In this document: piece after piece, positions 51,779-60,536 of the stretch | How the letters are laid out: every line of letters starts with the position of its first letter | Position numbering within the stretch: the stretch's first letter is position 1 | Assembly: GCA_029975055.1 (NCBI GenBank) | Contig: JARKPU010000058.1 | Coordinates: forward strand, 62,001-126,000 | Source: Anaerolinea sp. | Lineage (GTDB): Bacteria; Chloroflexota; Anaerolineae; Anaerolineales; Anaerolineaceae | Length of the DNA: 64,000 nucleotides | Direction of reading: 5' to 3' | Notes under the pieces: model-generated | Database searches by the model: none | Seen by the model: the letters and a program-made list of their open reading frames with translations, nothing else | What the model was told of the DNA's origin: nothing | Program-made: the position numbers and the translations under genes

Positions 51779-52813
51779 ATGCCCGATTCGCTGAATACCC
51801 CCGCGCGTAAAGACGACCACATCCGCATCAACCTGGAAGAGGATGTCCGCTCCGGGTTGACGACCGGACTGGAAAAGTACCGCTTCATTCACGAAGCGCT
51901 GCCCGAGCTGAGCCTGGAGCAGGTGGATCTCGGCACCACCCTGTTTGGAAAACGCCTGCGCGCGCCGATCTTAATCTCCTCGATGACCGGCGGAACAGAG
52001 CAGGCCGGCGCGCTCAACATGGCACTGGCTGAAGCCGCGCAGTACACCGGCGTGGCGATGGGCGTTGGGTCGCAGCGGGCCGCCGTAGAGCGCATCTCGG
52101 CGCGGGCTTCATTTCAGGTGCGCTCCCGTGCGCCTGATATTCTCTTGCTGGCCAACCTGGGCGCGGTGCAGTTGAATTACGGCTTCGGCGTGGATGACTG
52201 CCTGCGGGCGGTGGAGATGATCGAGGCCGATGCGCTGGTGCTTCACCTGAACTCGATGCAAGAGGCCATCCAGCCGGAAGGCGATACGAACTTTGCCGGC
52301 CTTGCCGAGCGGATTGCTGCGGTGTGCCAGGCTTTGCCGGTGCCCGTGGTGGCGAAAGAAGTCGGCTGGGGCATCTCGGAGCGCAGCGCGCGCCTGCTGG
52401 CGGATGCAGGTGTGGCGGCCATCGACGTGGCCGGGGCGGGCGGCACCTCCTGGACTCAGGTGGAGATGCACCGCCTGGCCGATCCATCGCTCAAGCGCAT
52501 CGCCGGGGCATTCCGCGGCTGGGGCATTCCCACGAGCGAGTCGATCCAAATGGTGCGCCGGGCGGTCCCAGGCCTGCCGGTGCTGGCTTCAGGCGGGCTG
52601 CGCGACGGCGTAGATATCGCCAAGTGCATCGCCCTGGGGGCCGAGGTGGGCGGCATGGCCGGGCCGTTCCTCAAGGCGGCGGCTCAATCGGTGGGCGAGG
52701 TGATCAGCGTCATCGAGGAAACCGCTGCCGAGATCCGCATCTGCATGTTCGGGACGGGGGCGGCAAACCTTGAGGCGCTCCGGCAGGTGAAGCTGGCGAA
52801 AGTGGAGGGTTAA
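51779..52813 (+). CDS. fni: Isopentenyl-diphosphate delta-isomerase, type 2 (FMN)
   Basis: This FMN enzyme interconverts isopentenyl and dimethylallyl diphosphate, the two units of isoprenoids. The 344-aa TIM-barrel protein shows [20 protein letters not shown], the FMN-binding [70 protein letters not shown] and [22 protein letters not shown] 51779 is preceded by GAGG and a TATACT box at 51754-51759. A prenyl synthase follows 6 bp later, so it supplies both substrates to that enzyme. Confidence 0.94.
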   Translation: MPDSLNTPARKDDHIRINLEEDVRSGLTTGLEKYRFIHEALPELSLEQVDLGTTLFGKRLRAPILISSMTGGTEQAGALNMALAEAAQYTGVAMGVGSQRAAVERISARASFQVRSRAPDILLLANLGAVQLNYGFGVDDCLRAVEMIEADALVLHLNSMQEAIQPEGDTNFAGLAERIAAVCQALPVPVVAKEVGWGISERSARLLADAGVAAIDVAGAGGTSWTQVEMHRLADPSLKRIAGAFRGWGIPTSESIQMVRRAVPGLPVLASGGLRDGVDIAKCIALGAEVGGMAGPFLKAAAQSVGEVISVIEETAAEIRICMFGTGAANLEALRQVKLAKVEG

Positions 52814-52819
52814 CCGGAA

Positions 52820-53833
52820 ATGCCCTTGCAGAGCGCTCTCGATGAAATGCTCCCGGCCATTGAAGCCGAGTTGAAAGCCGTGGTGCTTTCTCCGCAGAAT
52901 GTGGCTTACCCCGAGCTGCGCCGGATGCTGGCCTATCACCTGGGATGGGAAGGCGAAGGCGCCGGGCCCGAGGCGCAGGGCAAGCGCATCCGCCCGGCGC
53001 TGGTGCTGTTGTGCGCGCAGGCCGCCGGGCAAGACTGGCGCCGTGCCCTCCCAGCAGCGGTGGCGGTGGAACTGCTGCACAATTTCTCGTTGATTCATGA
53101 CGATATCCAAGATCACAGCGAGCTGCGGCGCGGTAGGCCCACCGTGTGGGTGAAGTGGGGCCTTGCGCAGGCCATCAATGCCGGCGACGTGCTCTTCAGC
53201 CTGGCTTTTTTGGCGCTTCACCGCCTGGCCGAGACGGTCTCGGCGCAGGCCGGGCTGCAGGCCTATGCCTGCCTGCAGCGCGTCTGCCTGCGGCTGACCG
53301 AAGGCCAGTACCTGGACCTCGACTACGAAACCCGCCCGGATGTCTCGCTGGCCGATTACTGGCCGATGATCGAGGGAAAGACTTCGGCATTGCTGGGGGG
53401 CTGCGCCGAACTTGGGGCGCTGGCCGCCGGCGCGAGCGCGAAGGTGCGCGAGGACTTCCGCGAGTATGGCATCAAGCTCGGGCTGGCTTACCAGGCTCTG
53501 GATGACTGGCTTGGCATCTGGGGAGATGCCGCCCTGACGGGAAAATCCACCGAGAGCGACCTCGTCTCGAAGAAGAAGTCCTTGCCGGTGCTGTATGGGC
53601 TGGAAAAGGACGCCGAGTTCGCGCGGCGCTGGCAGGCCGGGCCTGTGCAGGCCGGAGATGTGAGCGTGCTGGCTGAAATGCTCAAGAAAGATGGAGCAGA
53701 AGCCTTCACGCTCGAGCAGGCCGCCCGCCTGACGGGCGAATCGCAGGCGGCGCTGCAGCGGGCCGTGCCGGGGGCAGGCGCTGCGGCCCACCTGCAGGAG
53801 CTCACCGCCCTGCTGCTGGGGCGCAAGAGTTAA
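52820..53833 (+). CDS. Polyprenyl (geranylgeranyl/farnesyl-type) diphosphate synthase
   Basis: This 337-aa trans-prenyl transferase condenses isopentenyl diphosphate with allylic diphosphates. The first Asp-rich motif is LIHDDIQDHSELRRGRPTV, and KRIRPALVLL and GKTSALLGGCAELGALA are typical of the fold. The second Asp-rich motif reads LDDWLGIWGD, lacking the last Asp of the usual DDxxD but followed by another Asp. That form also occurs in related families. The chain-length product is unknown. It lies in an operon with fni, 6 bp away, and nnr. Confidence 0.9.
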   Translation: MPLQSALDEMLPAIEAELKAVVLSPQNVAYPELRRMLAYHLGWEGEGAGPEAQGKRIRPALVLLCAQAAGQDWRRALPAAVAVELLHNFSLIHDDIQDHSELRRGRPTVWVKWGLAQAINAGDVLFSLAFLALHRLAETVSAQAGLQAYACLQRVCLRLTEGQYLDLDYETRPDVSLADYWPMIEGKTSALLGGCAELGALAAGASAKVREDFREYGIKLGLAYQALDDWLGIWGDAALTGKSTESDLVSKKKSLPVLYGLEKDAEFARRWQAGPVQAGDVSVLAEMLKKDGAEAFTLEQAARLTGESQAALQRAVPGAGAAAHLQELTALLLGRKS

Positions 53834-53844
53834 CGGAGGCAGTG

Positions 53845-55467
53845 ATGAAACTGGTCAGCGTGGAAGAGATGCGCGCCATCGAGAAAGAATCGAACGAGCG
53901 CGGCTGGAGCTACGAGCAAATGATGGAACAGGCCGGGCTGGGCCTGGCCGAAGTGGTACATTCCTTTTATGGTTACCTCGACCGGCTGAACGCGCTTGGC
54001 CTGGTGGGTCCGGGGAACAATGGCGGTGACACGCTGGTAGCGCTGGCTGCCCTGGCCGAAGCCGGGTGGCAGGTGCGCGCCTACCTGGCCCGGCCCCGGC
54101 CCGAAGACGACCCGCTGCTCGAACGCGTGCGCCAGGCCGGCGGCCTGGTGGCCGGTGCAGCCGAAGACCCGGCCTTTTCGCTGCTGGACGAGTGGCTGAA
54201 GGATGCCGGCGTGCTGCTCGACGGCGTGCTGGGGACGGGAATTGCGCTTCCATTGAAGCAGGAAGCAGCCGGGCTGCTGAAGCACGTGAAGGAATCGCCC
54301 TTCTGCCCGCCGGTGGTGGCTGTGGATTGCCCTTCCGGGGTGGATTGCGAAAGCGGCGCGGCAGCCGAGGAAGCCCTGAGCGCCGAGGTCACCGTCTGCA
54401 TGGCGGCCGTCAAGCGCGGGCTGCTGCGCTTCCCTGCCTATCGCCTGTGCGGCGAGTTCCAGGTGGTGGATATCGGCCTGCCGGACGATCTGCCTGCCTG
54501 GAAGGCGCTGCAATGCGAGGTGCTCGACGATGAAACAGTGAGGGCGATGCTCCCCGAGCGCGCGACCGACGGGCACAAAGGCACCTTTGGCACGCTGACG
54601 ATCGTGGGCGGCTCGCTAAATTACAGCGGGGCGGTGCTGCTGGCGGCCGGGGCGGCCGGGAAGAGCGGGGTGGGGCTTGTCCAGGCGGCCGTGCCTGCGC
54701 CGCTGCACGCGGCCCTTGCGGCGGCCGACCTGAACCCGACCTGGGTGCTCCTGCCGCACCAGCTTGGGGCCATCAGCGGCGAGGCGGCCAATGTGCTGTT
54801 CAAAGCCATGGATCGGACGACTGCCCTGCTGGTGGGGCCCGGGTTTGGGCTGGAGGATTGCTCGCTGGACTTTATCCGCAGGCTGCTGGAGGGCAAACCT
54901 TCCCTGCGCAGCCGTGGAAAGCTGGGCTTTGTCACCTCGGCGGTTGATGCATTGCCTGAACAACCGGCCGAAAAGCCGCTGCCGAAGATGGTGGTGGACG
55001 CCGACGGGTTGAACCTGCTGGCGAAGGTTGCCGACTGGCACACGCACCTGCCGGCGATGTCGGTGCTCACCCCGCACCCCGGTGAGATGGCAGCCCTGAC
55101 GGGGTTGAGCGTTGGTGATATCCAGGCCGACCGGATTGCGACCGCTGCGCGATTCTCGAAGGAATGGGGGCATGTGGTGGTGCTCAAAGGGGCGTTCACG
55201 GTCGTTGCCGCGCCGGATGGGCGCATCCGTGTTGTGCCGGTGGCCTCGGATGCCCTGGCGCATGCCGGGACGGGCGACGTGCTGGCCGGTTTGATCGGCA
55301 GCCTGCTGGCTCAGGGCATGCCGGAATTCGACGCAGCCTCGGCAGGTGCCTGGCTGCATGCACAGGCCGGGCTGGCCGCGGCGACCCGCCTGGGCCACCC
55401 TGCAGCGGTGCAGGCCAGTGACCTGTTGGATTCAATCGCGGAGGTGCTGGCCTGGGTGTGGAATTGA
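53845..55467 (+). CDS. Bifunctional NAD(P)HX epimerase/dehydratase
   Basis: This enzyme repairs hydrated NADH and NADPH. The 540-aa chain fuses the NnrE epimerase (about residues 1-220: VSVEEMRAIEKESNERGWSY, LVGPGNNGGDTLVALAAL, VVAVDCPSGVDCESGAA) to the NnrD ADP-dependent dehydratase (about 230-540: HKGTFGTLTIVGGSLNYSGA, LLVGPGFGLEDCS, VVDADGLNLLAK, SVLTPHPGEMAALTGLS, HAGTGDVLAGLIGSLLAQG). Start ATG 53845 is taken because GGAGG is 5 bases upstream; GTG 53842 is too close to it. It is the last gene of the fni operon, followed by a terminator. Confidence 0.94.
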   Translation: MKLVSVEEMRAIEKESNERGWSYEQMMEQAGLGLAEVVHSFYGYLDRLNALGLVGPGNNGGDTLVALAALAEAGWQVRAYLARPRPEDDPLLERVRQAGGLVAGAAEDPAFSLLDEWLKDAGVLLDGVLGTGIALPLKQEAAGLLKHVKESPFCPPVVAVDCPSGVDCESGAAAEEALSAEVTVCMAAVKRGLLRFPAYRLCGEFQVVDIGLPDDLPAWKALQCEVLDDETVRAMLPERATDGHKGTFGTLTIVGGSLNYSGAVLLAAGAAGKSGVGLVQAAVPAPLHAALAAADLNPTWVLLPHQLGAISGEAANVLFKAMDRTTALLVGPGFGLEDCSLDFIRRLLEGKPSLRSRGKLGFVTSAVDALPEQPAEKPLPKMVVDADGLNLLAKVADWHTHLPAMSVLTPHPGEMAALTGLSVGDIQADRIATAARFSKEWGHVVVLKGAFTVVAAPDGRIRVVPVASDALAHAGTGDVLAGLIGSLLAQGMPEFDAASAGAWLHAQAGLAAATRLGHPAAVQASDLLDSIAEVLAWVWN

Positions 55468-55491
55468 CGGATCGCGAAATCCCTGGAACAC

Positions 55492-55520
55492 AAAAATCCG
55501 GCTGCGAAAGCCGGATTTTT
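55492..55520. terminator. Bidirectional intrinsic terminator
   Basis: AAAAATCCGGCT pairs with AGCCGGATTTTT around GCGAA, between converging nnr and ytxH-like genes. Confidence 0.9.
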
Positions 55521-55542
55521 GTTTGCGGGTACGCCGGTCAGG

Positions 55543-55899
55543 CTAAACGGGAGTCTCGCCTTTGGGCTTGGCCACCGATTGAACGACCTCGGTGACCTTG
55601 GCTTTGGATTCCTCCAGTACGGCGGCGCCCTTCTTGCCGAGGTCTTCCACGCCAGCGCGGGCTTTGCCGGCCAGCTCTTCGGCCTTCTGGCGATATTCCA
55701 CCGTGCGGTGATCGACCTCTTCGCCAACTTTTTGGGCCGTCTCCGAAACGCGGTCACCCAGTTCGATGGCGCGCTCTTTGATCAAGACGCGGGTTTCTTC
55801 CCCGCTCTGGGGGGCAAAGAGCAGCGATACGACAGCGCCGGTGAGAGCACCGACGACGAACCCGATCATGAAAGCGCCAAATTCATCTCGTTCGGACAT
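55543..55899 (-). CDS. YtxH-like membrane-associated protein
   Basis: This 118-aa protein matches the YtxH/gas-vesicle-like family of general-stress proteins. It has one N-terminal membrane segment with small residues (FMIGFVVGALTGAVVSLLFA, about residues 10-29), the family hallmark FAPQSGEETR, and then a long amphipathic helix rich in Lys, Glu and Ala (LIKERAIELGDRVSETAQKV, YRQKAEELAGKARAGVEDLG). Its biochemical role is unknown. GGAGTAGTC lies before ATG 55899. It follows another small membrane protein. Confidence 0.85.
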   Translation of the reverse strand: MSERDEFGAFMIGFVVGALTGAVVSLLFAPQSGEETRVLIKERAIELGDRVSETAQKVGEEVDHRTVEYRQKAEELAGKARAGVEDLGKKGAAVLEESKAKVTEVVQSVAKPKGETPV

Positions 55900-55991
55900 G
55901 CTGACTACTCCTTTCGTAATTTGTTCGGGACTCGCCGGGCCGCTTCAGGGGGGAACTGCCCACGTGCGAGTTGATTTCGAATCCGGTTTCC

Positions 55992-56453
55992 TTAACGCCT
56001 GCCGATTCGGATGATTTCAAAGAACTTGTTGATCGCGGCGATGTATTCGTTCAGTTTAATCACCGGCTCACTCAGGTTGTCGCTCAAGAACGTGACGGTG
56101 CCTTTGATGGTGTTGACCGTCTGGTTGGTGGAGTTAATGATGGGTCGGATCTCGTTATTGAGCAGGTTGATCAAGGTGGCCAGTTGGACGATCAACACCA
56201 CCAGGGCCACGCCGATGACGAGGGATTCCAGCGCCATGAAGATGATGAACACATCGCGAACGCGGGCCGTGGTGTCGTTATCGGCGCGCAAGAGCAGCAC
56301 GGTGCCGGCTACGATGACGGCCACCACCAGCACCAGACCGATGATCAGGCCGATGGGGGCTTTACGGCTGGGTTCTGCCTCTGGGGCGTGGTCCTCGCCG
56401 GCCGGAGCGGCGGCGATGGGTGGAGGAAGGTTGGCCGGCTGGTTTTCGTCCAT
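55992..56453 (-). CDS. Two-pass membrane protein, unknown function
   Basis: The 153-aa protein has a Pro/Ala-rich start, two hydrophobic segments (about residues 33-54, IGLIIGLVLVVAVIVAGTVLL, and 69-90, MALESLVIGVALVVLIVQLA) and then an amphipathic helix with the repeated pattern INLLNNEIRPIINSTNQTVN. This resembles DUF948-type proteins, but I cannot assign it. ATG 56453 is 10 nt behind a TATAAT box, so the leader is only about 3 nt. It lies between the VWA gene and ytxH on the same strand. Confidence 0.7.
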   Translation of the reverse strand: MDENQPANLPPPIAAAPAGEDHAPEAEPSRKAPIGLIIGLVLVVAVIVAGTVLLLRADNDTTARVRDVFIIFMALESLVIGVALVVLIVQLATLINLLNNEIRPIINSTNQTVNTIKGTVTFLSDNLSEPVIKLNEYIAAINKFFEIIRIGRR

Positions 56454-56554
56454 AGATACTCCAATTATAGCACGTTGGGGAGGGTGTTCAGATGAATTAT
56501 AGCAAAAGATGCCCTCACCCCTGCCCGGAGCGGCCTTTCGAGGATCGCATGTTT

Positions 56555-56601
56555 CATTTTCTGGAAATTGTGAGGTATGCCCCCCAATTTACAGGGAAAA
56601 T
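56555..56601. repeat. Palindromic intergenic repeat, copy D
   Basis: Diverged copy: CATTTTCTGGAAATTGTGAG faces CCCCCAATTTACAGGGAAAA, followed by TG. It lies in the 56454-56682 gap, which otherwise holds a C-rich stretch at about 56510 and no gene. Confidence 0.6.
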
Positions 56602-56682
56602 GGTAACCCTGTCTTATCCAGCGGCAGGGTGAGTTGGCCCGGCTGTGGAATTCCCTGTTCAGGCTGCCGATGGCCGCGCCCT

Positions 56683-58059
56683 TCAGTGCAGCAGGAGTTT
56701 ATCGATGGCGTTTGCCAGTTGCTGCAGGTTGTTCACCTGGAAGGTGTGGTCGCACAGTGGCGCATAGCCCTGCATATCTGAGTCGCCGGTGCCCCACAGG
56801 GCAGGGGGTTCCGGGTTGAGCCAGATGGTGGCGCGCGCCCGGCGGGCAATTGTGCGGAAGATATCCAGGCGCGGGTCGTTGAAGTTGTTGCGCCCGTCGC
56901 CGACGACGATGAACGTGGTGCGGTGATCGACCGTATCCAGGTACGTCTCGTTGAAATTCTTCAGAGAATGGCCCAGGTCGGTGTTGTAATGCCCGCCCGG
57001 CATGCGCTGGAGCACCTGGTCGATGGCCTGGGTGGCAGGGTGGTGCTCAAAGTACGGCGAGACGTATTCCAGGTGGTCTATGAAGGTGAAGGCGTGGGTT
57101 TTGCTGATCAAATCCTGAATGGCGTAGATCAGGCTGAGCATCAGTTCGGAGCAGTAGCGCATCGAGGTGGAGATATCGCAGATCACCACCAGCTTGGGTT
57201 TAAGAGTGTGGTCGCGGTGGCGGAGCTCGATGGGCACGCCGCCGTGTTTGAGGTTGGCGCGCAGGGTGGCTTTGAGGTCGAACTGGCCCGAGCGGGCGCG
57301 CCGCAGCCGCAGCGCCAGGCGGGTGCGCAGGGCGGCGGCCAGCCGGCGGACCTCCTGGTGGAGCAGGCGTAAATCGTCCTCATTAAAGGCTTGAAACGGC
57401 CGGTTGAGCAGCCCGTCGCGCGGCTCGCGCGGCTTGTTTTCGACCATATTCTGCAAGATCTGCTCGCCGGCATGCTGGCGAAGCTGTTCTTGCATGGCGC
57501 GCTGGTTTGCGCGCACTGCCTGGCGCAGGCGTTCGAGGTGCTCGCGGTTCATGCCCATTTCGTTGAGCAGCTGCATCAGTTCTTCCAGCGCCTGGCGCAC
57601 TTCCCTGAAGTTGAGCGCCTGCTCCATCTGGCGAGCCAGCCAGTTTTGATAGCGCAAGTCGTTCATTTCGCTGTTGTTGAGCATCTGGTCGAGTTCGGCA
57701 AGCTCTTCCGGCGAGAGCGGCTCGCCGCGGAGGAGCTTTTCCATCATGTCGCGCAGGCGTTGGTTGAACCGCCGGAGCGCCTCGGCGAGCATCTGCGCTT
57801 CGCGCTGCGAGAGGCCCTGCGTGGCATCGCTCATCGGCGGGGGTTCGCCCGGCTGAAAGAATGCCGGGAAGAGCCGCTCGAAGGTGGGGATATCCTGCTG
57901 CTCCTTCACCAGCGTGGCGCGCAGGCTGCTGCGGAAGGTTTCGCGGTCTTTCACGCCGAGTTCTTCGACGGCGCGAAAGGCATCGGCCGATTCCGCCAGG
58001 CTCACCCGCACCCCGCTGGCGCGCAAGGCGGCAATGAATTGGGCGATCCGTCGGTCCAT
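56683..58059 (-). CDS. VWA-domain protein, CoxE/MoxR-partner type
   Basis: This 458-aa cytoplasmic protein pairs with MoxR ATPases in chaperone-like or metal-insertion tasks. The N-terminal half is helical and charged (IAQFIAALRASGVRVSLAES, EAQMLAEALRRFNQRLRDMM). The C-terminal half is a von Willebrand A domain: LVVICDISTSMRYCSELMLS has the MIDAS DxSxS, HYNTDLGHSLKNFNETY and FIVVGDGRNNFNDPRLDIF complete the metal site, and IWLNPEPPALWGTGDSDMQG is typical of CoxE. It starts 49 bp after moxR. The client is unknown. Confidence 0.9.
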   Translation of the reverse strand: MDRRIAQFIAALRASGVRVSLAESADAFRAVEELGVKDRETFRSSLRATLVKEQQDIPTFERLFPAFFQPGEPPPMSDATQGLSQREAQMLAEALRRFNQRLRDMMEKLLRGEPLSPEELAELDQMLNNSEMNDLRYQNWLARQMEQALNFREVRQALEELMQLLNEMGMNREHLERLRQAVRANQRAMQEQLRQHAGEQILQNMVENKPREPRDGLLNRPFQAFNEDDLRLLHQEVRRLAAALRTRLALRLRRARSGQFDLKATLRANLKHGGVPIELRHRDHTLKPKLVVICDISTSMRYCSELMLSLIYAIQDLISKTHAFTFIDHLEYVSPYFEHHPATQAIDQVLQRMPGGHYNTDLGHSLKNFNETYLDTVDHRTTFIVVGDGRNNFNDPRLDIFRTIARRARATIWLNPEPPALWGTGDSDMQGYAPLCDHTFQVNNLQQLANAIDKLLLH

Positions 58060-58108
58060 GGGGCCTCCTGGTTCGAAAGCGCTTCTTTTTAAAACGAACT
58101 CACACTCG

Positions 58109-59068
58109 CTAATTTTGCCAGCGCGGGGTGGGGGGTTCCATGCCAGAGCGCCGGTCGCGTTGGGGCGGGCTGAAGAGATGGCGTTTGGCCTTTTGCAAGT
58201 CGGCTTCGTGCTTGAGCAAGACGGAGAGGGTCGTCTCGAGCGTGGCCTGGTCGAGGCTGTTGGCGTTGAGCGTCACGAGGGCCTTGGCCCAGTCGAGAGT
58301 CTCGCTGATGGAGGGCGCCTTGCGCAAGTCCATGCCGCGCAGGCGCTGCACCAGCTCCACAGCCTGGCGCGCCAGCTTGGGCGAAAGATCGGGCACCTTC
58401 AGGCGCACCACGGCCAGTTCCTGTTCGAGCGAAGGATAATCGATGAACAGGTAGAGGCAGCGCCGTTTGAGCGCCTCGCTCAGCTCGCGGGTGTTGTTGG
58501 AGGTGAGCACGACCAGCGGGCGGTGCACGGCCTGGAGCGTGCCGATTTCGGGCACGGAAACCTGGAAATCGCTCAGCACTTCGAGGAGGAAGGCCTCGAA
58601 CTCGGCGTCGGCGCGGTCGATCTCGTCAATGAGCAGCACGGTGGGCTGCGCGGAAAGAATGGCCTTGAGCAGCGGCCGCTGGAGGAGGAAACGCATCGAA
58701 AAGAACACGTCCTCCTCGGCTGCCAGCCGGTCGGCGGCCTCGTGCAGGGTGAGTGCCTGGGCATAAGTGTCGGAAAGCTTATCGCGCAAGAGCTGCGTGT
58801 AGAGCAATTGCTTGGCGTATTCCCATTCATATAAGGCTTTGGTTTCATCCAGGCCTTCGTAGCACTGCAGGCGGATGAGTTCAAAGCCGGTGGCTCCGGC
58901 CAGAGCTTTGGCCAGCTCGGTTTTACCGACCCCGGCCGGCCCTTCGGCGAGGACGGGCTTTCCCAACTGCTGGCTGAGGTACATCACGGTGGCGATCTCA
59001 TCTGATGCGATGTAATTTTGCTTGCCGAGCGCGGCTTTCAAATGCTGGGGGTTGGTGAAGCGGGTCAT
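58109..59068 (-). CDS. MoxR-family AAA+ ATPase
   Basis: This 319-aa AAA+ ATPase is a MoxR-type chaperone that works with VWA proteins. Walker A is VLAEGPAGVGKTELAKALAG, Walker B VLLIDEIDRADAEFEAFLLE, sensor LVVLTSNNTRELSEALKRRC, and the C-terminal lid follows (FIDYPSLEQELAVVRLKVPD). It is the first gene of the moxR-VWA pair. The upstream gap holds palindrome copy E and the divergent promoter of the Ig-like gene. Confidence 0.92.
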   Translation of the reverse strand: MTRFTNPQHLKAALGKQNYIASDEIATVMYLSQQLGKPVLAEGPAGVGKTELAKALAGATGFELIRLQCYEGLDETKALYEWEYAKQLLYTQLLRDKLSDTYAQALTLHEAADRLAAEEDVFFSMRFLLQRPLLKAILSAQPTVLLIDEIDRADAEFEAFLLEVLSDFQVSVPEIGTLQAVHRPLVVLTSNNTRELSEALKRRCLYLFIDYPSLEQELAVVRLKVPDLSPKLARQAVELVQRLRGMDLRKAPSISETLDWAKALVTLNANSLDQATLETTLSVLLKHEADLQKAKRHLFSPPQRDRRSGMEPPTPRWQN

Positions 59069-59153
59069 GGCGCGTCCTTATGTGTAATTAGTGGATAATA
59101 ATAGTCAGTATAACAACCCGATATTAAAATTACTAGTACTCTGTCAATGCTAA

Positions 59154-59201
59154 TTTGACGGGTCATTTCCAGGGTTTCGCCCCAGAAATCACCCATCAAA
59201 A
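59154..59201. repeat. Palindromic intergenic element, copy E (diverged)
   Basis: Inverted repeat with 21-22-bp imperfect arms (TTTGACGGGTCATTTCC and the opposing CAGAAATCACCCATCAAA) around TTC. The size and the GGG..CCC core match copies A-D, but the arm sequence differs, so membership is tentative. Confidence 0.45.
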
Positions 59202-59252
59202 GCAGCTTGACTGACCACTCGTGTGAAACTGGAAATTCGTTCAAGGTGGAGA

Positions 59253-59281
59253 TTGCATCCTGCGGTGGTTCATGTTAAACT
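59253..59281 (+). promoter_or_regulatory. Promoter of the 59293-63924 operon
   Basis: -35 TTGCAT (59253-59258), 17-bp spacer, -10 TAAACT (59276-59281). The start ATG 59293 lies 11 nt further, giving a leader of about 5 nt. Confidence 0.6.
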
Positions 59282-59292
59282 TACCAGTTGCC

Positions 59293-59898
59293 ATGATCAA
59301 GCCCACCGCCTTCCTGATTCTTGCTTTGCTCTTTACCGGCCCCTTCAGCCTGCTGGCTCAGCAGGTGATCGTCGAATCGCCCCGGCAGGGTGAGGCTTTG
59401 CAGGGACAGGTGGCGGTTACCGGCACGACGGATATCGAGGGGCTGCAGTCCTTCACGGTCGAATTTGCATACCAGCGCGACCAGACGGATACCTGGTTCC
59501 CGATTGGTCGCGGCGATGAAGTGCTGCGCGGCGGCACGCTGGCCACCTGGGATACAACGACCATCAGCGACGGACTGTATAAGATCCGCGTGCGGGCCGA
59601 GCTCAAAGACGGGCGCACGCTCGAAACGGTGGTGAGCAACCTGCGCGTGCGCAACTACACCCCTGTGGAAACCAACACCCCCGAGCCGCTGGTTGCTGCC
59701 GGTGCAGCCGCCGCACCCACCCAGCCCGCCGATTACATCCCCGGCGGGAAGACCCCCACCCCCCTGCCCGGCAACCCGGCGCAGGTGACCCCCACCGACC
59801 TGGGCGACAGCCTGGTGCGGGGCGGGTTGATTGCCCTGGTGCTTTTCCTGGTGCTGGGGGCCTACCTGGGCCTGCGCGGGCTGTTTCGCAGAGGGTAA
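59293..59898 (+). CDS. Exported Ig-like domain protein with C-terminal membrane anchor
   Basis: The 201-aa precursor has a signal peptide (FLILALLFTGPFSLLAQQ), one beta-sandwich Ig-like domain (VIVESPRQGEALQGQVAVTG, WDTTTISDGLYKIRVRAEL), a Pro/Thr-rich linker (about residues 125-165) and a C-terminal membrane helix (GLIALVLFLVLGAYLGLRGL) with a short basic end. The topology is therefore an outside domain held by a C-terminal anchor. The ligand is unknown. Start ATG 59293 is used because the promoter at 59253-59281 excludes ATG 59272. pth begins 2 bp after its stop. Confidence 0.75.
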   Translation: MIKPTAFLILALLFTGPFSLLAQQVIVESPRQGEALQGQVAVTGTTDIEGLQSFTVEFAYQRDQTDTWFPIGRGDEVLRGGTLATWDTTTISDGLYKIRVRAELKDGRTLETVVSNLRVRNYTPVETNTPEPLVAAGAAAAPTQPADYIPGGKTPTPLPGNPAQVTPTDLGDSLVRGGLIALVLFLVLGAYLGLRGLFRRG

Positions 59899-59900
59899 AC

Positions 59901-60536
59901 GTGTTCAAGCGCATCTTCCATAAAGAAGAAGAGGAAGCCGCCACCCCGGTTTACCTGGTGGCAGGGCTGGGCAACCCGGGCAGGGAATACCGCGAGAACC
60001 GGCATAACATCGGCTTCATGCTGATCGACCGGCTGTGCCGCGAATTGTTGATCACCCCCGGCAAGGTGCAGTCGAAAGCCCTCATCGCCAGCGGGCAGTA
60101 TGGCGGGAAGAAGGTGATCCTGGCCAAGCCCCAGACTTATATGAATCTATCCGGGCAGGCCATCGGCGGGCTGATGCGCTTCTACAAAATCCCCATCGAG
60201 CGCCTGCTGGTGGCGCACGACGACCTCGACCTGCCGCTTGGAACGATCCGTTTGCGCCCGGGCGGCGGCTCGGCGGGGCAAAAGGGCGTTGCAAGCACCA
60301 TCCAGCAGCTTGGAACGCAGCATTTCAGCCGCCTGCGCCTGGGAATCGGCCGCCCGCCCGGCCAGATGGACCCGGCGGCTTACGTTCTGCAAGACTTCAC
60401 CAGGCAGGAAAAGGCCGAAGTTGAAGCGGTATTAGACCGTGCGGCAAAGGCCGTGTTGACCTTCATCGAATTGGGTGTAGAGGCGGCCATGAACCAGTTC
60501 AACGGCGCCCCAAAGGAAGGCAAACCTCTTGCTTGA
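59901..60536 (+). CDS. pth: Peptidyl-tRNA hydrolase
   Basis: Pth releases tRNA from peptidyl-tRNAs that drop off the ribosome. The 211-aa protein has a charged N-terminal extension of about 16 residues (FKRIFHKEEEEAATPV) before the normal family start YLVAGLGNPGREYRENRHNI with the catalytic Asn and His. Later landmarks are LAKPQTYMNLSGQAIGGL and VAHDDLDLPLGTIRLRPGGG. Start GTG 59901 is 2 bp after the previous stop. mfd overlaps its last 8 bp. Confidence 0.95.
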   Translation: MFKRIFHKEEEEAATPVYLVAGLGNPGREYRENRHNIGFMLIDRLCRELLITPGKVQSKALIASGQYGGKKVILAKPQTYMNLSGQAIGGLMRFYKIPIERLLVAHDDLDLPLGTIRLRPGGGSAGQKGVASTIQQLGTQHFSRLRLGIGRPPGQMDPAAYVLQDFTRQEKAEVEAVLDRAAKAVLTFIELGVEAAMNQFNGAPKEGKPLA

